Shown in pieces: positions 22,839 to 35,821 of a DNA stretch of 64,000 nt. Numbering within the stretch: the stretch's first letter is position 1; the number at the start of each line of letters is the position of its first letter. Origin of the DNA: Stropharia rugosoannulata (lineage: Eukaryota; Basidiomycota; Agaricomycetes; Agaricales; Strophariaceae); contig JANCIK010000002.1 of NCBI GenBank assembly GCA_028532985.1, forward strand, positions 4,030,001 to 4,094,000, in the 5' to 3' direction. The notes under the pieces are model-generated. The model had not been told where the DNA came from. It did no database searches and saw nothing but the letters and a program-made list of their open reading frames with translations. The position numbers and the translations under genes are program-made.

Positions 22839-24058
22839 TTACTTGGGCGAATGCTTCGATCGCGGTCTAATTTTATTTTTCTTCAAGGTCAATGGACGAG
22901 GCTTTCCCCGGAGTCTGGCATATACGCCACACGCGTTGCACAGCTGATCGCCGGTTTTGCTCCTTCGCCAGACGGAGGTGTGGTGCGTCCGACAGTGACT
23001 GCACTCAGGTCCGGTATAGTTTGGGTCTGACTCCTCGGACGAGCTCCCGTCATCGTCGGCGTCAATGAGCTCCTGCGGTCGCAATTTGTTCCGTTGTTGC
23101 AGGTACAGTCCACACGCGTTGCACAGGGGCTTCATCGTCGACGGATCGCGCCGCCAGAGGGGCGTCGTCGTCGCCCGACAGTGAGAGCAGCTTTTGGCGG
23201 GTTCTTTTCCGGGTTCCTGGCGGCCTTCACTTCCTCTGCGCGTGCTACTGCTACTGGAGGACGGGATGCCGGAGCCGGAGCTTCCTTGCCGCGCACGCGG
23301 GTGGTAGACCGGAGATGGCGAAGGGGAAGGCGCGTCTGGCGAAATACGGTGGGGGAACATAAGACCATTGAGAGGAATGGCTTGGTCGTTGGATGATGGG
23401 TAGAGATGAGGAGAAGAAGTCGAAGTCGCGTTCGAAATTAACATATTATCGTAAGGGTGGGAATCGAGATGAGGCATGTCGATATTGAGATTACTATTCC
23501 ACGTATGGTCTTCGTTAAATTTGTTATACTGGTTGGAGGCGGCAGAACTCGCGTCCATTTCCCAATTCCAGCTCGAAGACGGTATCTCTGTCGACAACGG
23601 CCTTGAATACATACCGTCGAAGGTCGGAGTGCGCAGCAATTGCGACGAGGTCGAGTAGGGTGAATTCAGGCCTTCGGAATGTGATGTGTGATGGGAGTGC
23701 ATGCTTGGGACAGGGGAAACGCTCTGGTAGTCGAGGCGCCTGTCACGGCGCATACTTGAATCAGGCTGAGTCTGCCACCGCGGGCGCTGGTGATCCTGGT
23801 ACATTGCCGGTTCAACACCAGCATATTGTTGTCGCTGATCTGTGCGCTCGTCAGGCCTAGAAGGGATATAGGACGGCCGCGCTACTCACGATGTGACCAG
23901 CCTCCAGAAGCACCACCGGAGCTCGTTGGAGCGGCGTATATACTGGACGTGGGCGGATATGAACAAAGCATAGCAGACGATGAACTCGAAGAAGAAGACG
24001 CGTTGGGATGATTCTTGTCGGCAGGCGGATATGGAGAAGAAGGATGGCGAGAGTTCAT
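22839..24058 (-). CDS. GATA-type transcription factor with two zinc fingers
   Basis: The protein should bind GATA sites in DNA. Two exons (23890-24058 and 22839-23839) give 389 residues; the acceptor is the CACAG ending at 23840, because the nearer TAG shifts the frame. The N-terminus is Ser/Pro-rich with a run of eight Ser. Near the C-terminus lie two GATA fingers: CSHCRATTTPLWRR...LCNACGLYLQQRNKLRP has 18 residues between the Cys pairs, and CSHCRTHHTSVWRR...LCNACGVYARLRGKPRP has 17. An acidic linker (DADDDGSSSEESD) of about 25 residues separates them. The end is basic (KKNKIRPRSKH). Two-finger GATA factors include the iron regulators Sre/Urbs1, but those carry a Cys-rich patch between the fingers, which is missing here, so nitrogen, light or developmental control is just as possible. 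Confidence 0.9.
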
Positions 24059-27000
24059 TGGTATGATCTAGGAACGCAGACGAATATTTAAACAGAACCG
24101 TGACTCGGTTATATAGCGAGGGCCCGAGAGCAGTTCGATGACAAAGTGGCTCTCTGTTGAGATTTCACGATTGAACTCCATGCAGGGACAGATCTCTGGA
24201 GAGCCTGTGACGTTTGCACGGATGCCAATAAAGAAAGAGAACCAACTTGCCTCAGGGCCTAAAGAAAGAACAATCCCCGTCGCCGTCAAGCGCCTCGAGA
24301 CCCAGCCTATATTTGGCAGAGAATCTACGACCGTAGAATATCCCCCCATCTCCATTAACCGCAAAGATCCCGCATTTGAAATCCTTACCTGAGGGTAAAT
24401 CATGGGTCGCTAACGTAATGCGTATCCTACAGATTTCGTTCATGCCGACACCTTCGGAATTGCTTTGGCCATCGGGTATCCCGTCTTTCCCAAGACGAAT
24501 TATGCGTTCTTGAGCTTTCGAACCAATATGCTCAGATTTACGGCCTGATGAGCGCGGAAAATCTGATGTAGACACGAATCACAGTCGCGGGAGGTCGCGG
24601 GTTGGTCGCGGACAGAAGAAAACATTCAAGTTCCAATCAAATTTCGGCTATTTTCATTATAGCGTGAATACAACATCAAGACAAATCCTGCTGACTGTGA
24701 TTGATCACTACCAGAGAAAATACTGTGCGCGCCAGTCAGTAATTCTATCCCTCCACAAGTGCTCACTGCTTGTTTGAAGTTGCAGACAATCATCTCGAAG
24801 TTGACATAGCCACTTCCCCATCCCTCATCATCATTAACTTCCTCGACGCACAATTCCGAAGTCAACGCAGAGACGATCTTTGGACAATCTTCAAACTTCT
24901 GATGAGGGCAAGATCATATGGAATCATCCTTATACATATCAAGGAGATTATCAATATAATGAGCATCGTGTGGAAGATAAATGCTTGCATATGTTACCTA
25001 TCTTTGTACGAGCTGCACTCCAAGTTCAACGCGTAGCAATAACTATAGCGAGACCTAGCGAGACCAATAATCGCCAAGCTCACCAGCCCCTATGCCCCGA
25101 TGGCGTTTCAACGGCAACCGCGGCTTGGGATTTGCAGACTTATTCAACTAACGCGAGCGCCAGCGCGCGTGGAGTGTATCTGGAGAACGGACTGGCACAG
25201 CGCCGACAACGCTTGCCTCAGAATGGTTAGCTGCGTCGCTCATGTCCTGTTTGGAAAGCGCCCACTACCGCGACAGACAGAGGATCAACTACATCGCCCT
25301 CGGTTCGAATGTGAGAGAAAAATACTCAGGAAGGTCTGGAATGGCCGCGAGGCGCAAACGTGTCGCGTGTGATACAAGCAGCTCGTTTAAACGCATGCTT
25401 GCCGGGCCTGAGGCCTGACCAGTGACTAGTGACAGGTCTTTCATCTCTTTGACGACAGCACGGTGGATTGGATTTGCACGACCAAATGATTCTGTTAACA
25501 GTTTAGCCGCCAGCGCTCAGTCGTTTTCAAGGCGCAATGTCACTGCAGGTTTTGGGGGATCACCGTGTCACTGCGAAACAAAATCCTGGTGTATCTCAGG
25601 TACAAAGGTTTGTTCAGCGATGGTCAGTTGTATGTAATCCATAATCCTTAATGCTATGCTTTGATGTGAACAAGCTAAGTTTAAAAAATGGAAGGGTTAT
25701 GGATTTTTTCATCGAAGTCGACTGTAAGAATCCTGGTTTCTTCGCTAAAAGATCCGCGAATCCGACTGTAAAGCAGTGTAGCTGGTAGCTATCGAAAGTT
25801 TCCATAAGTTTGAGTTTGCAGTTTCTGAGACAGAGTCTCCTACAGTGGATGTTACACAGCTCTCCATTCGAGACGGCATTGTGTAATCCAGTCGATATCG
25901 TGATGGTAGATGTACAATTTCGCATTGCCTAGCTTCTGCACGTCGTCGGTGCTGATCACACTTTACCCTCCGATACCAATACACATAGAGAAGATTGAAA
26001 GAAGAGAAACTCGAAAGATTACCATATCTTTGTGCGTAAAAATTAACGTCCATGCATGCTTACAAGTTACTTTACTATTATCTTGATTCTCTCTTAGCAT
26101 GTCAGGCTGTTCAAATACTGGACCCCGTCGGCTGCATTAATTTAACAGAGCTCTTTGTCCTAGGCTTCCTTAGCATAGCAATAAAATATAATCACATCGT
26201 ATCCAGACGCTTAACCTATGTCTCCGGGGCATTGAACTATACGAGAAGTTCTGATCAATGTCTTATTAAAATAAATACTACGTTCATCGAACTGTCTGAA
26301 GCTGCATGCCACTGGGGACGACTTTACCTTTAAGGCGTGCTATTAGGCAGGCGCCGTAGGTTTTTAGGCCAAGTAGTTGGAGATCTCAAATAGTTTACTA
26401 ATGGAACGTTTACTGGGGAAGCGTGTAGAGGCCCCTGCGACATAAATCGTTTACCGGAGGGACCTTGGGGGGGCCTCTGCTATTGAGTCTACCATTTCGG
26501 TCAGATGCCACTTAGGCTACTATGTATTATGGTACTATTATTTTTCTGCTATAACTATGCCGCGCAGTGGATACCGGTGCTGGGACTTTAACCGGCCAGG
26601 TTAGCCCCATTCACGAATCGTGACCTCATGTGTTATTTATAGACTACTCACTTCCGCGCAGTCATCGCAATGATCGCATTGACACATGCTGGACGGACAC
26701 TCAGGCTGTGGAATGCAGTGCAGCTTGATGTGCCGTTAATATATATATATGTATAGCTGCATCTGTGCTTCTCCAGTTAGAGCGTGGGTTAGCTTCCTTG
26801 AGGAAATAAGGGGACCACCGTACCACTGGGATCATTTGTACCTGTCAGTGCTATTTCAATCCTCGCGTCCATAACTTACGCCACTTGCACCAGGCCTGCA
26901 AGCAAATAAAAAGGACTGCATCTCTACGTGCTCGTCTTCACGCGTACTTACAGTATTAGCAATTCAAAGCATGCTTAAGAGTATTCATGCCGTAATTTAG

Positions 27001-28032
27001 GTTCTTTCTTAGTAACTCAGATCAAAGATTCATGAGACTTTGTAATGCACTTTGTCAGTGGTGGAACCCTATCAAACCCATCAGCTCAATTCATTTGTGA
27101 GAGTATCATTAAGATACAGTAGCAGTAGTAGCAGCTGGTCATGTTTTGATACCTGGGCAGAGGGTGTTTCTTGCAAACTAAAGGCCCTGAGAAGATTCAG
27201 CTTGAAACAACACCGTATATGTATTCGGCTTTTGATAGAAGAAGCGACTCTGGGACTAGAGTATGTGTCTCGACTGTCGGATTCTTTCCGTCACTCAGCG
27301 TACTAGATACTATTCCTTGTACAGTCCCTTCGGCCCTCAGCTTGATATATACTCTAGACCGCGGTGTTGACTACTCTGCTTAAAGCTTAAGCTTCTCGTC
27401 CCAGTTTACTCCCGGTTTCTGATACACAGTGATAGACGTAGTACTAATTTGGTATTAGCAATCAGCAAAACATGAAAATCCCGGGCTTGTCTTATGAGAA
27501 GTATTCATTTGGCTCATTGAATTCGCCGTAGAAGCTGGCACTCTTTGACTTTCACATATATCGTGTTCGATACATGTATTAAGCGGCTTTTAGGCGTTAA
27601 TTGGGCACTCGCTATGTTTGACTTGATTTTGACTCGATTTTGACATGATTTTGACGCCCGTTTGACGTGATGACCACTGATGACCTTAATGGTGAACGCG
27701 ATAGTACTGAGTACTGAGGTCTAGCAGTGCTGTTCCTGCTGCCGGCGTATACGGCAGGCTGGGAAACGACGGTTGCAGAATCCAGTCGAGCAGCACAATG
27801 GCAGTGAGTTTCCAGTCTTGAAGCTTGAAGATGCCCACCAAAATGCCCACTGCACGGTGCAAGCCCACAGGCTGGGCAAAACGTTGAATATGAGGCACGT
27901 GACGAGGAATAGTCACGAGGCAGTGATGACGACGTTGATTGCTTGTCACTTGACGTCTTCACTGTCCCTTGCTTTATGCCACCACGTCGAGAGCCACAGA
28001 TCTAGCGACTGCCTTCGTCTGTTTCAAAATAA
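24059..28032. other. Long stretch without supported gene
   Basis: The first few hundred bases probably hold the GATA gene promoter and 5' leader. Two frames near 24.1-24.4 kb and several at 24.6-25.4 kb are open but mutually overlapping and without motifs. From 25.9 to 27.9 kb only short frames occur. No repeats with clear ends were seen. Confidence 0.4.
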
Positions 28033-29317
28033 ATGTCCTTCATACGTCGTATCTTCTCAAAGGTTCGCTATGTGCCATCTATTCTTTCCGTGACAGCACC
28101 TCACACTCTCAAATTACACCAGAAGAGCGAGGAGGACTATGAAACCATTCTGTCGAACTTAGCTGATGATATTCAGAAGAGGCAGCTCAAGTTATCTGAA
28201 CTAAGACTACGGGAACGGCGGTCAACGTTAACTGTCACTTTATATACATTGGCAACTTGGGTCATCTATGTCAGCTTGTGGTACTTGAATGTACTTCCGG
28301 ATCTCAACCGAGGGCGGCTCAGTACCTCGCCCAGCGTCGCAAGAACCATCAAAGGTGCACCTGTGCTAATTGGGCCTATTATGTACGTTATCCCCCTTTC
28401 GACTGCAAAAAAATTAATTAACACGGCCCGTAGCATTCTTTTTACCCGCCGAGTGGTTCAAATTTGGTACATGAGAAAAGGAGACGCTGAAGGTGTGCTT
28501 CTCTTGAGAACATTGATGCTCTTTTATTAACATATGTATAGAAAAGACCTTGAAGGCGTTGGCTAAACAGCGACGCGATAAAGTTGAAGAGATCAAGAAG
28601 AAGACCAACTACTACTCTACTCGTGACCTTATCCAGAAATATGACGAGTCTTCTCCGGTTGGTACGCCTCTTCGACAACGTTTTCCACCTGGCCCCCAGG
28701 TTCCCCAGACACCTCAAGGCCGGCCCATTCCGAATGGGAACAATGGCAACACGCCCGGGACAAATCCCGGTTTACATGCCAAATTTGCGCGTTCGTTTCA
28801 TCCAAAAACAAGCTAAGAGTCTGGCACTGATGTCCGCTGCAGCTGTTACACCTCAAGCTACCGGTCCGCCCAAGAAGCAATGGTACGACAAGCTGGCAGA
28901 CGCGCTCTTGGGGGAAGATGATCCGAATATAGCTTCCCCAAGCACCCGATATGCACTTATCTGTGAGAAGTGTTTCGCGCATAATGGGTTGGTGAAAGAG
29001 ACCATGTGGGAGGATGCCCGTACGTATCAAAACACCCATATTTGAGCCTGTGACTGACTCGTATCTTCGCTTCAGAGTACATTTGCCCGAAGTGTAACCA
29101 CCTTAACGCTTCCGCCCGTTCGAGAAGGGAGAAAATGTCCCGGACATCATCGACAGTTCCTTCTCCCAACATGTCCCCTTCTCAACGCACAGGTGCCCAG
29201 CCATGGGCTCTCTCTCCTTCTCACTCCCCCCTGCCAGCTGAGAAAGATCTTCCGACAGTTGACGGGCAAGACGCTGCCGCCATGGAAGTAGATCCAGAAG
29301 ATACCAACGATCACTGA
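28033..29317 (+). CDS. LNP1: Lunapark-type ER junction protein
   Basis: Lunapark proteins sit in the ER membrane and stabilise three-way tubule junctions. Six exons were placed: 28033-28062, 28123-28382, 28434-28492, 28542-28769 (donor at 28770), 28843-29019 and 29076-29317. The first intron is inferred because it joins RRIFSK directly to KSEEDYETILSNLADDIQ, as in fungal relatives, although the frame is also open through it. Then come the coiled helix DIQKRQLKLSELRLRERR, a membrane hairpin formed by VTLYTLATWVIYVSLWYL and GAPVLIGPI.ILF, a second coiled coil (AKQRRDKVEEIKKKTNYY), a Pro-rich linker, PPKKQWYDKLADALLGEDD, and the Lunapark zinc ribbon CEKCFAHNGL...CPKCNHLN with all four Cys. The tail is Ser/Pro-rich. 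The exon 4 boundary is uncertain by one base. Confidence 0.9.
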
Positions 29318-32300
29318 ATACCAGTCGCCTGCATTATTTATCGTAGTATAGTATCTTTCCATATTCATAGCCTTCCCTTGCAATGTCATTCATATCCTAT
29401 ATTTCGGAAATCGTCGTCTGCTGCCTATGAATTGCATAGAAGCAATTAGCGCAGAATAGCGTCTTGCGTATACTACTATATTTGTTGGAAGTTGGTATAG
29501 GACTTCAAAGATTTAGTCAACAGATGACAATGGGTAATTGATGGGTGGTTAGAAATAAAGTAATACTCAGTTGTACACTTCCAGAGGCCACTCCTGCCAG
29601 TTGACTCCCTCCCACATTTGGAGTTCAAACATGGTGTCATGAAGTACGGCATAAGTACGTCTGAGCATCGCTTGGGACAGAAAGAGGTATCGGCGTTGCC
29701 TTTTTCAAGAGTGGCCGAGATTGTTCCTTGTATGAGTAATACATATCGTATTTTTATGTAAATTTCGTTCTAGAGTTAAAATTTGGACGGGCGCTAGATG
29801 TGTAGGCATCGACAACTTACAAGCTGCATCCTCATGCATGTTGCAAATGTCATTACCTTCAAATGGAGATACTCAATCTAGCTAGTGACGTGAATTTCAC
29901 ACGCTCCAAAGTAAGTACGCTGGAGCCTGGCGAGGTCACAAACATTCTAACATTAGCCTATTAGCCCCTAGGGAATATAGCAGCAGCCTCCGGATATATT
30001 GTGAAAGCAGGTATAATATGGAAATTGCACAGAGTTGTGTATTGATAATATAATGGTCGCCGTCATACCTCGCATCAATGACAGAATTATTTTAGAAAAG
30101 TGAACAACTTGAAACAATATAGGACTGCCACTGTAGTTAGGTAGCACTACGCCCTGGTCTCAGGACTGCGGTGGAAATGCTAATGATAAGAATTTTTTGG
30201 AATCGATGTAGCTAATAACCCGATGTAGGGGTTTGAAATTTGATGCATGATGAGCCGATGGGCCGTGACTGGAGCATTAAACATCGCACACATTCATCAG
30301 GGTAAAATATTATTATAGCAGCATTATGCCGTATTATCTATATTCCTACTGCGACTTGAATGTTGCATTCTTAACATGTATTCTGATGCAATAGCGTCGT
30401 CCTTAGCACAGTTTCAATGTAATAAATGAGGTAGGTATCTCAGTAGTACAGTGATAAACTTGATAAACGCGAATACATTTGTTGGACAGCCCCTGTGCAA
30501 AGCCGGAGTAAGGATCTATCATCTCTATAGCTGAAATGCGATGATACTGATAAGTTCTGCTACTGATTGGTGTTCCATCTAAGTATGGTGAAGCGGCTTT
30601 CTACGCTTTATGGAACATTGTTACTTGTATTTTTCAGGAGGCATGTATCTCATTTAAGAGAGGCCCTGCATCTGATCTACATGACACTCCTGATTCTGAC
30701 TCTGAGTTTCTTCACAGATCCACTCTCACCTGGATACTGAACTCCTTCCCCATCTGCTCTACGATAACAAAGGGTGTTTGCATGTTTAGTAAACGTGTAT
30801 GTACCAGCCCACTATTCTAGTAGTTTCTCCGCCGCTCACAAAAGAAAAAGACGTAAATAGAAGCACGACCCTTGTCTTTTACAAAACATAATCTGTAATC
30901 AAACCGACTTGATTTTAATCTGAATGTGCGCAATATTATTTTGGGAAAATGCCTCACCATATCTTATCAGATTTTCTTTCTGAGGAGGTGATATATATGA
31001 ATTAGACTTTCCCACATTAGTAGGAGCTGATACATCATTAATCTGCCTACGTAGAGTGCTCTTACACTACCGTTCAGTCTCAGAAGAATTGGAACCTCTA
31101 AGTACTATTTTTAGCTAATCGGCTGTGCTGTGGTCAAGAAAACATGAAAGTTATGTACTTTCGTTTAGTGAGCTTCGATCAAAAGCAAGCTGTATAAAAC
31201 ACTCCTCTTGAGGCAGACTCGCAGCTGTACAGTAGAAGGGATGTGCTACTGCGCTCGTTGGGAGTTAAAGCAACATCAACTTCGTGACCATACACTCCTA
31301 CGGTCTCATGTCTATTTATAGAGCGTACGTATTTTGCAATCATATCGGAAGTTGAACGAGTTCCGCAAAGGTCTGTGTATTACTTACTGCTTCAAATGAA
31401 GGCAGTGAGGTATTGTTATTGTATGCACGTTAGCAGTGAATATACCTGCCCTACATAGTAGTAGTAAGCGGTTGAGACTTACATATGGTCGACGCAATTT
31501 CTAGTAATAACTCGAGAATATTGAAGCAGTGGGATGTGTATATGAGGTTAGCAATTCTTAGTTACTTGCTGCACAACCACCGTGCTATAGCTAGGTCAGT
31601 AGGCTCATCAGGTGAGCTAACTTTTTATCGAGACGACTATGAATATTTTATTAATAAAAAAAGTGTGCTATCTCTGTTCTTTCTGAGCTATTATGTATTA
31701 CCGACATATCGCTCATGTGATAATTCATGTGTGCATACCCTAATCATTGTGCCGACATAAAGTGGAGATAGAGCACCCACCTCGAAATACATAATTTGGG
31801 GCTCTGAACGGTCAAAGATCCGTAACCCTGTTGTAATTAGTGACCTAGTAGGACACAATTGAGAATTGTTGGCAGTCTTCCTCAACCTTGCTGCATGTCA
31901 ACTCCGCTGCATGGGTACCCTTTAATACCCTGTCAAGGATAATCAATTAACTTCTTGTGATAGTCATAACACGGCGTACATATGCCTCCAATGATAATAC
32001 CGGAAATAGGCTATTGTCTTCTGGATCATGCGAATGCCCTGAAGGTAGGCATACATCGGGCTTCGGGTATCGCTGAGGAAGCTAGTGACGCCCGTGGGTT
32101 AGGATTATGTTGGTCTTCCACAAGGAAATTGGCAGGAAGATATGTATATGAATATAGATTCTGAAGCGCAAAGTAAAAATCTACCGCATCACTTAGAAAT
32201 GCGCCTACACTGAAACTGGGAAGATATAGTCGCATAACAGGCTTGAGACTTAAACACTATTTCCTCAGGGCAGGGTTCGACAGAACTAATTTTGAGGAAA

Positions 32301-34114
32301 GAACCTGAAGGTCAATACATTGTATATCGCGCATTTCTCTCTAACTTCGCATGAGTACACACAGAGAAAACCCGCGGATTTATCCAACAGACGGCTGTAT
32401 ACGGTAACCTACCATGTCTGGCGAGATATGTATATAATATAAATTCATGTTGGCTAGGGAATAGACCATTAATTCCAGGGATGGATAGCTATCAGAGAAA
32501 AAAGTAGATAGGCGAACCGTCGGACGAGTAGACAAGGATCTTCATCGGCGGGCAAAGGCCGTACGCCAGACTCTTCCCACAAAGTGTAATCCAAGGATCC
32601 TAGAGCTAGAATCTAAATCCAACCAGCAGAATCACTTCTTCACATTTACCGGGTCCGGATTTGCTTGGATTTGCTTGATGCAACGCAGACCGTTTTTCTA
32701 CATGGGAACGTGGCAGCTAGCTCTACACGGGCCTTTGTTTGTTATAGAATGTATTGTCCATGATAAACGTCGGAAATATGATCGCCGAAATACTTCTTCC
32801 TAAAAACCGCCACGATAGTAGGATTGAAAGGATTCAAACGCAGTTCTTTCTAAAGGGACATTATTAGGTTACAAGGCGCTGGGTGGGAAGCGATGCATTG
32901 TAACTGAAAATGAATACATTAACGTTGCGAGCACATGGTTTCTGAATTGGCGGGGCTGCTCCGCAGCCCGAATGCAACGCGCGCAGTGGAATACTTTAGA
33001 TGGAGAAACGAATAGACCCAAGTGGGAGTGTTGGACCCATCAAGACAGGTCCCATAGCTACATATGTAGGAAGGACGGAGGGCCACAGCTGTTGGTAAGA
33101 GCGTGCCAGCGTTTCTCCGAATGGAATATGGAGAATCAGGCCTCAGGGGTAACACACTGCGCGTTCTGCGATTCCAACATCCTATTTCTTCCTATCCACA
33201 TCAAATAGCAATTAGCTGCGGGCGCAGGCCTGGACCTTGAACAAAGTAGATTAGCATGGGGCCAACAGCCTCAGGTTCTACCAGTAAAAGCAGCGGTACG
33301 CAATCCCAGTGCAACGAGCGCGGAGCACAATTCATGCATGTCAACATAATCCAGACAGTGTCGGAGAAGTGGTAAGCAAGGCTCACGTCGCATAGCCTGC
33401 GCCTGCTGGGTGGTCCCCGAGTGAGAAGAGTAGCATATATCGGAAATCCTGAGTTAGAGTTGAGCGAATCAAGACGATACAGCACCAACTGTTTGAGCTG
33501 ACAAGCGACGGAAGTATGCGTGGTGCCCGGAGCGCCTGTAACATAGGAAGCACAAGCCGACCGATCGTGGATGAAGAACACTTCCTATCGCAATCCGATA
33601 AACTGAGCACGAGAATCCACCGATGACTGAAGGCTAATACAACACGAGCCACCGCGGCGCACGGTCGTTTACATATACCCGTATATGCGTCAATGTCTTC
33701 ATAGGGCGGTCGCGATTACGCTCATTCCTCGAAATGACAAGCTCTACTGAAAGATTCAACAGCGCGCGAAGCGCTGCGCCGCAATTTCACCCATGCGTTG
33801 ACATTAGAGTAGGCCTGTCAACTGGTAAAAATACCTGGGAAGTCCAATCCAAAAGAACAAGAAACGGGACAGCGTCACATAAGCTGTACTCGGTTCTTAT
33901 TTTAGAAAATCAATGTTGGTTGAGTCATACTCAACTGCAGTGCCTCGTGTCGGCGCTTCTTTCCAAGTCATCATCTCACGTAGGCGTGATTTCGCCTGAA
34001 TTTGGATTTGTTGGTATTGTCAGTTGGCAATAGTTCTTTAGCCACGAATATTATGTTACATACATTGTCCTTTCAGTTGGGCGCGGTTTGAACACGGACG
34101 AAGAGTAGTTCGCA
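29318..34114. other. 4.8-kb gene-poor region
   Basis: Nearly 5 kb lack any frame I can defend. From 29.4 to 32.8 kb the sequence is AT-rich with dense stops. From 32.9 to 33.7 kb GC rises and overlapping frames appear on both strands (for example 32972-33208 with several Trp and Cys), but no family is recognised. The last few hundred bases would be the promoter of the P-loop gene. Confidence 0.45.
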
Positions 34115-34979
34115 ATGGTCAGTCAGACCCAAACTTCCTCTGTCCCTCCTCTTCTGGGTGACGGAAAAGGGCGTTATCGTGTGCATATCGTTGGTAATAG
34201 TGGTAAGTTTAAGCCTAAGTTAAAGAATCTGCTCGGTATATGCATACGGATTGACTTACCTGGATTTCTTTTCCCTGCTAACCAGGTAGCGGGAAGGTAT
34301 GCCACGTCCTTAGTCTCCGTCTCATGCTGCCTCTCTTCGTATGCTGACATTCGTGTCTCGTCTCTCAGAGCACAACAGCTACTGCTCTCGCCAAGATACT
34401 ACGCGTCCCGTTCATCCCATTGGACCCACTGTTCCATAATCCAGGCTGGGTGCAGTCTTCCCGTGAGGAATTTCAAGCTCGCTTGCGTTCTTCCCTTGGA
34501 CAGGATGAACGAGGCTGGGTTGTCGACGGAAATTACTTCTTTGCGGGAACTGAGGAGATAGTGCAAGAAATGGCGACGGACGTCATCTGTTAGTATTCAA
34601 TGCATGATACGAAGCCCCTGTTTCCCGTCTCCCGCTAACATGCTCTGCTGATTTAGGGCTGGATCCTCCCCTCTACGTGTATCTCCCCCGCGTCATCTGG
34701 CGCACATTCTTGCGCGTCCTCCGAATTGAGCCTCCTTGCGCCCCAGGGTGCTTCGAGAGTGTGAAAAGTGTCCTCTTCTCTCGCAATAGCATCATTCTGT
34801 GGTGTATTACCGCCCACCCAACCGTGCGCCAAAGAAATCAAGAAACTATGCGTCAAATCGGAATCGAGCAAGGCTCTGATGAGGCGCGGCGTAAGATGAG
34901 GCGCTTTGGAGGATGGGGAGGCGATGTCAAAAGATGGCTAGGCGAGGTGGCGGATATGGTGCGCTGTAAAAGGGAGTAG
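34115..34979 (+). CDS. Small P-loop NTPase, adenylate-kinase/FlaR-like
   Basis: The 213-residue protein resembles bacterial topology-modulation (FlaR) and adenylate-kinase-like P-loop proteins; its substrate is unknown. Four exons: 34115-34202, 34286-34296, 34369-34588 and 34657-34979. The 11-nt second exon supplies most of the SGK of the Walker A motif, which reads GNSGSGKST after joining. Further family marks are PFIPLDPLFHNPGW, the WVVDGNYF motif, and VIWLDPPLYVYLPRVIWRT. All splice sites are GT-AG and the sum is a multiple of three. No signal peptide is seen, so it is probably cytosolic. Without the tiny exon the Walker motif would be lost, which strongly supports it. Confidence 0.85.
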
Positions 34980-35821
34980 GCAGTTGGAGTAAGGCAGTTG
35001 CGGGTGTGGTGGTACTTTCTAATTTCTGGTGCCGCCTGCTTTTATGTGATTTTTCCATCGGACAATTATTACCGGACAAGTTGATTATCTGAGCTGGGCT
35101 TCTACACAAAGTATAGTGGTGCTGTGAGATAACGGGTGCTGCGTATACGTCGCTTCTAACTAGAAGGGGTGTGCGTACGGGCGTGCAAGCCCGCAAAGTA
35201 GGAAGTTGGCTTTCCCCATATACTCATCTTTGTCTTATATGTCATCGTTCGGTAAAATCGATTACACATATATAAAGTCATGAATTCGCAGTAAACATCC
35301 CTTGCTGCCCGAAATGCGTACAGTAAGAATAGCATTGACTAATCTTAGTAATTTCTAGCAATAAACCCCATCGTGGTATACAACTTTGATGATACACGGT
35401 CCAGATACAAACGCCACCTCATCTCTACATTGCGCAGCACTACGGTGTAGGCTGACCGGTGCAAAAAAGCAATATTACACTAGGTTTCTTCATGCGATTC
35501 ATGAAAAGAAACGCAACTCGCTGCAATTGCCCATCGTCCTCAAGAAAATTTCAGGTCGGCTTCCTGAGCAGAGACCGACGGTCTAGTAAGCACCCTTCCA
35601 AGCGCTCAAACGCTTAGGCCCACCCAGTACTCTCCTTGACCACTACGTTCGTAGCGGCCATTCCTGACCGCGTGGTACTATATGAGCGTATCTTCTCTTA
35701 AGTTTTTATTTTCTCTTAAATTAGACCATGGTATAATTGCATGTTAGTGAGTGACGTAGTAGGTATAATCGAAATATAAGTATCAAGTTCGTGACTTATC
35801 GTACTTGTAGTCATAATGAAT
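34980..35821. other. No supported gene
   Basis: This is the interval between the ends of two convergent genes. It contains only short frames; part will be 3' untranslated sequence on both sides. Confidence 0.5.

Noticed and set aside
23094..23396. Plus-strand 100-codon Arg-rich frame
   Set aside because: It lies opposite the two GATA fingers and is a shadow of that exon.
28063..28122. Reading through the first Lunapark intron as coding
   Set aside because: The frame is open, but splicing joins the conserved basic start directly to the EEDYE helix as in relatives and both splice sites are good; kept as a caution only.
30980..31001. gaggaggtgatatatatg resembling a bacterial ribosome binding site with start
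   Set aside because: The DNA is clearly eukaryotic with spliced genes, and the following frame stops after a few codons.
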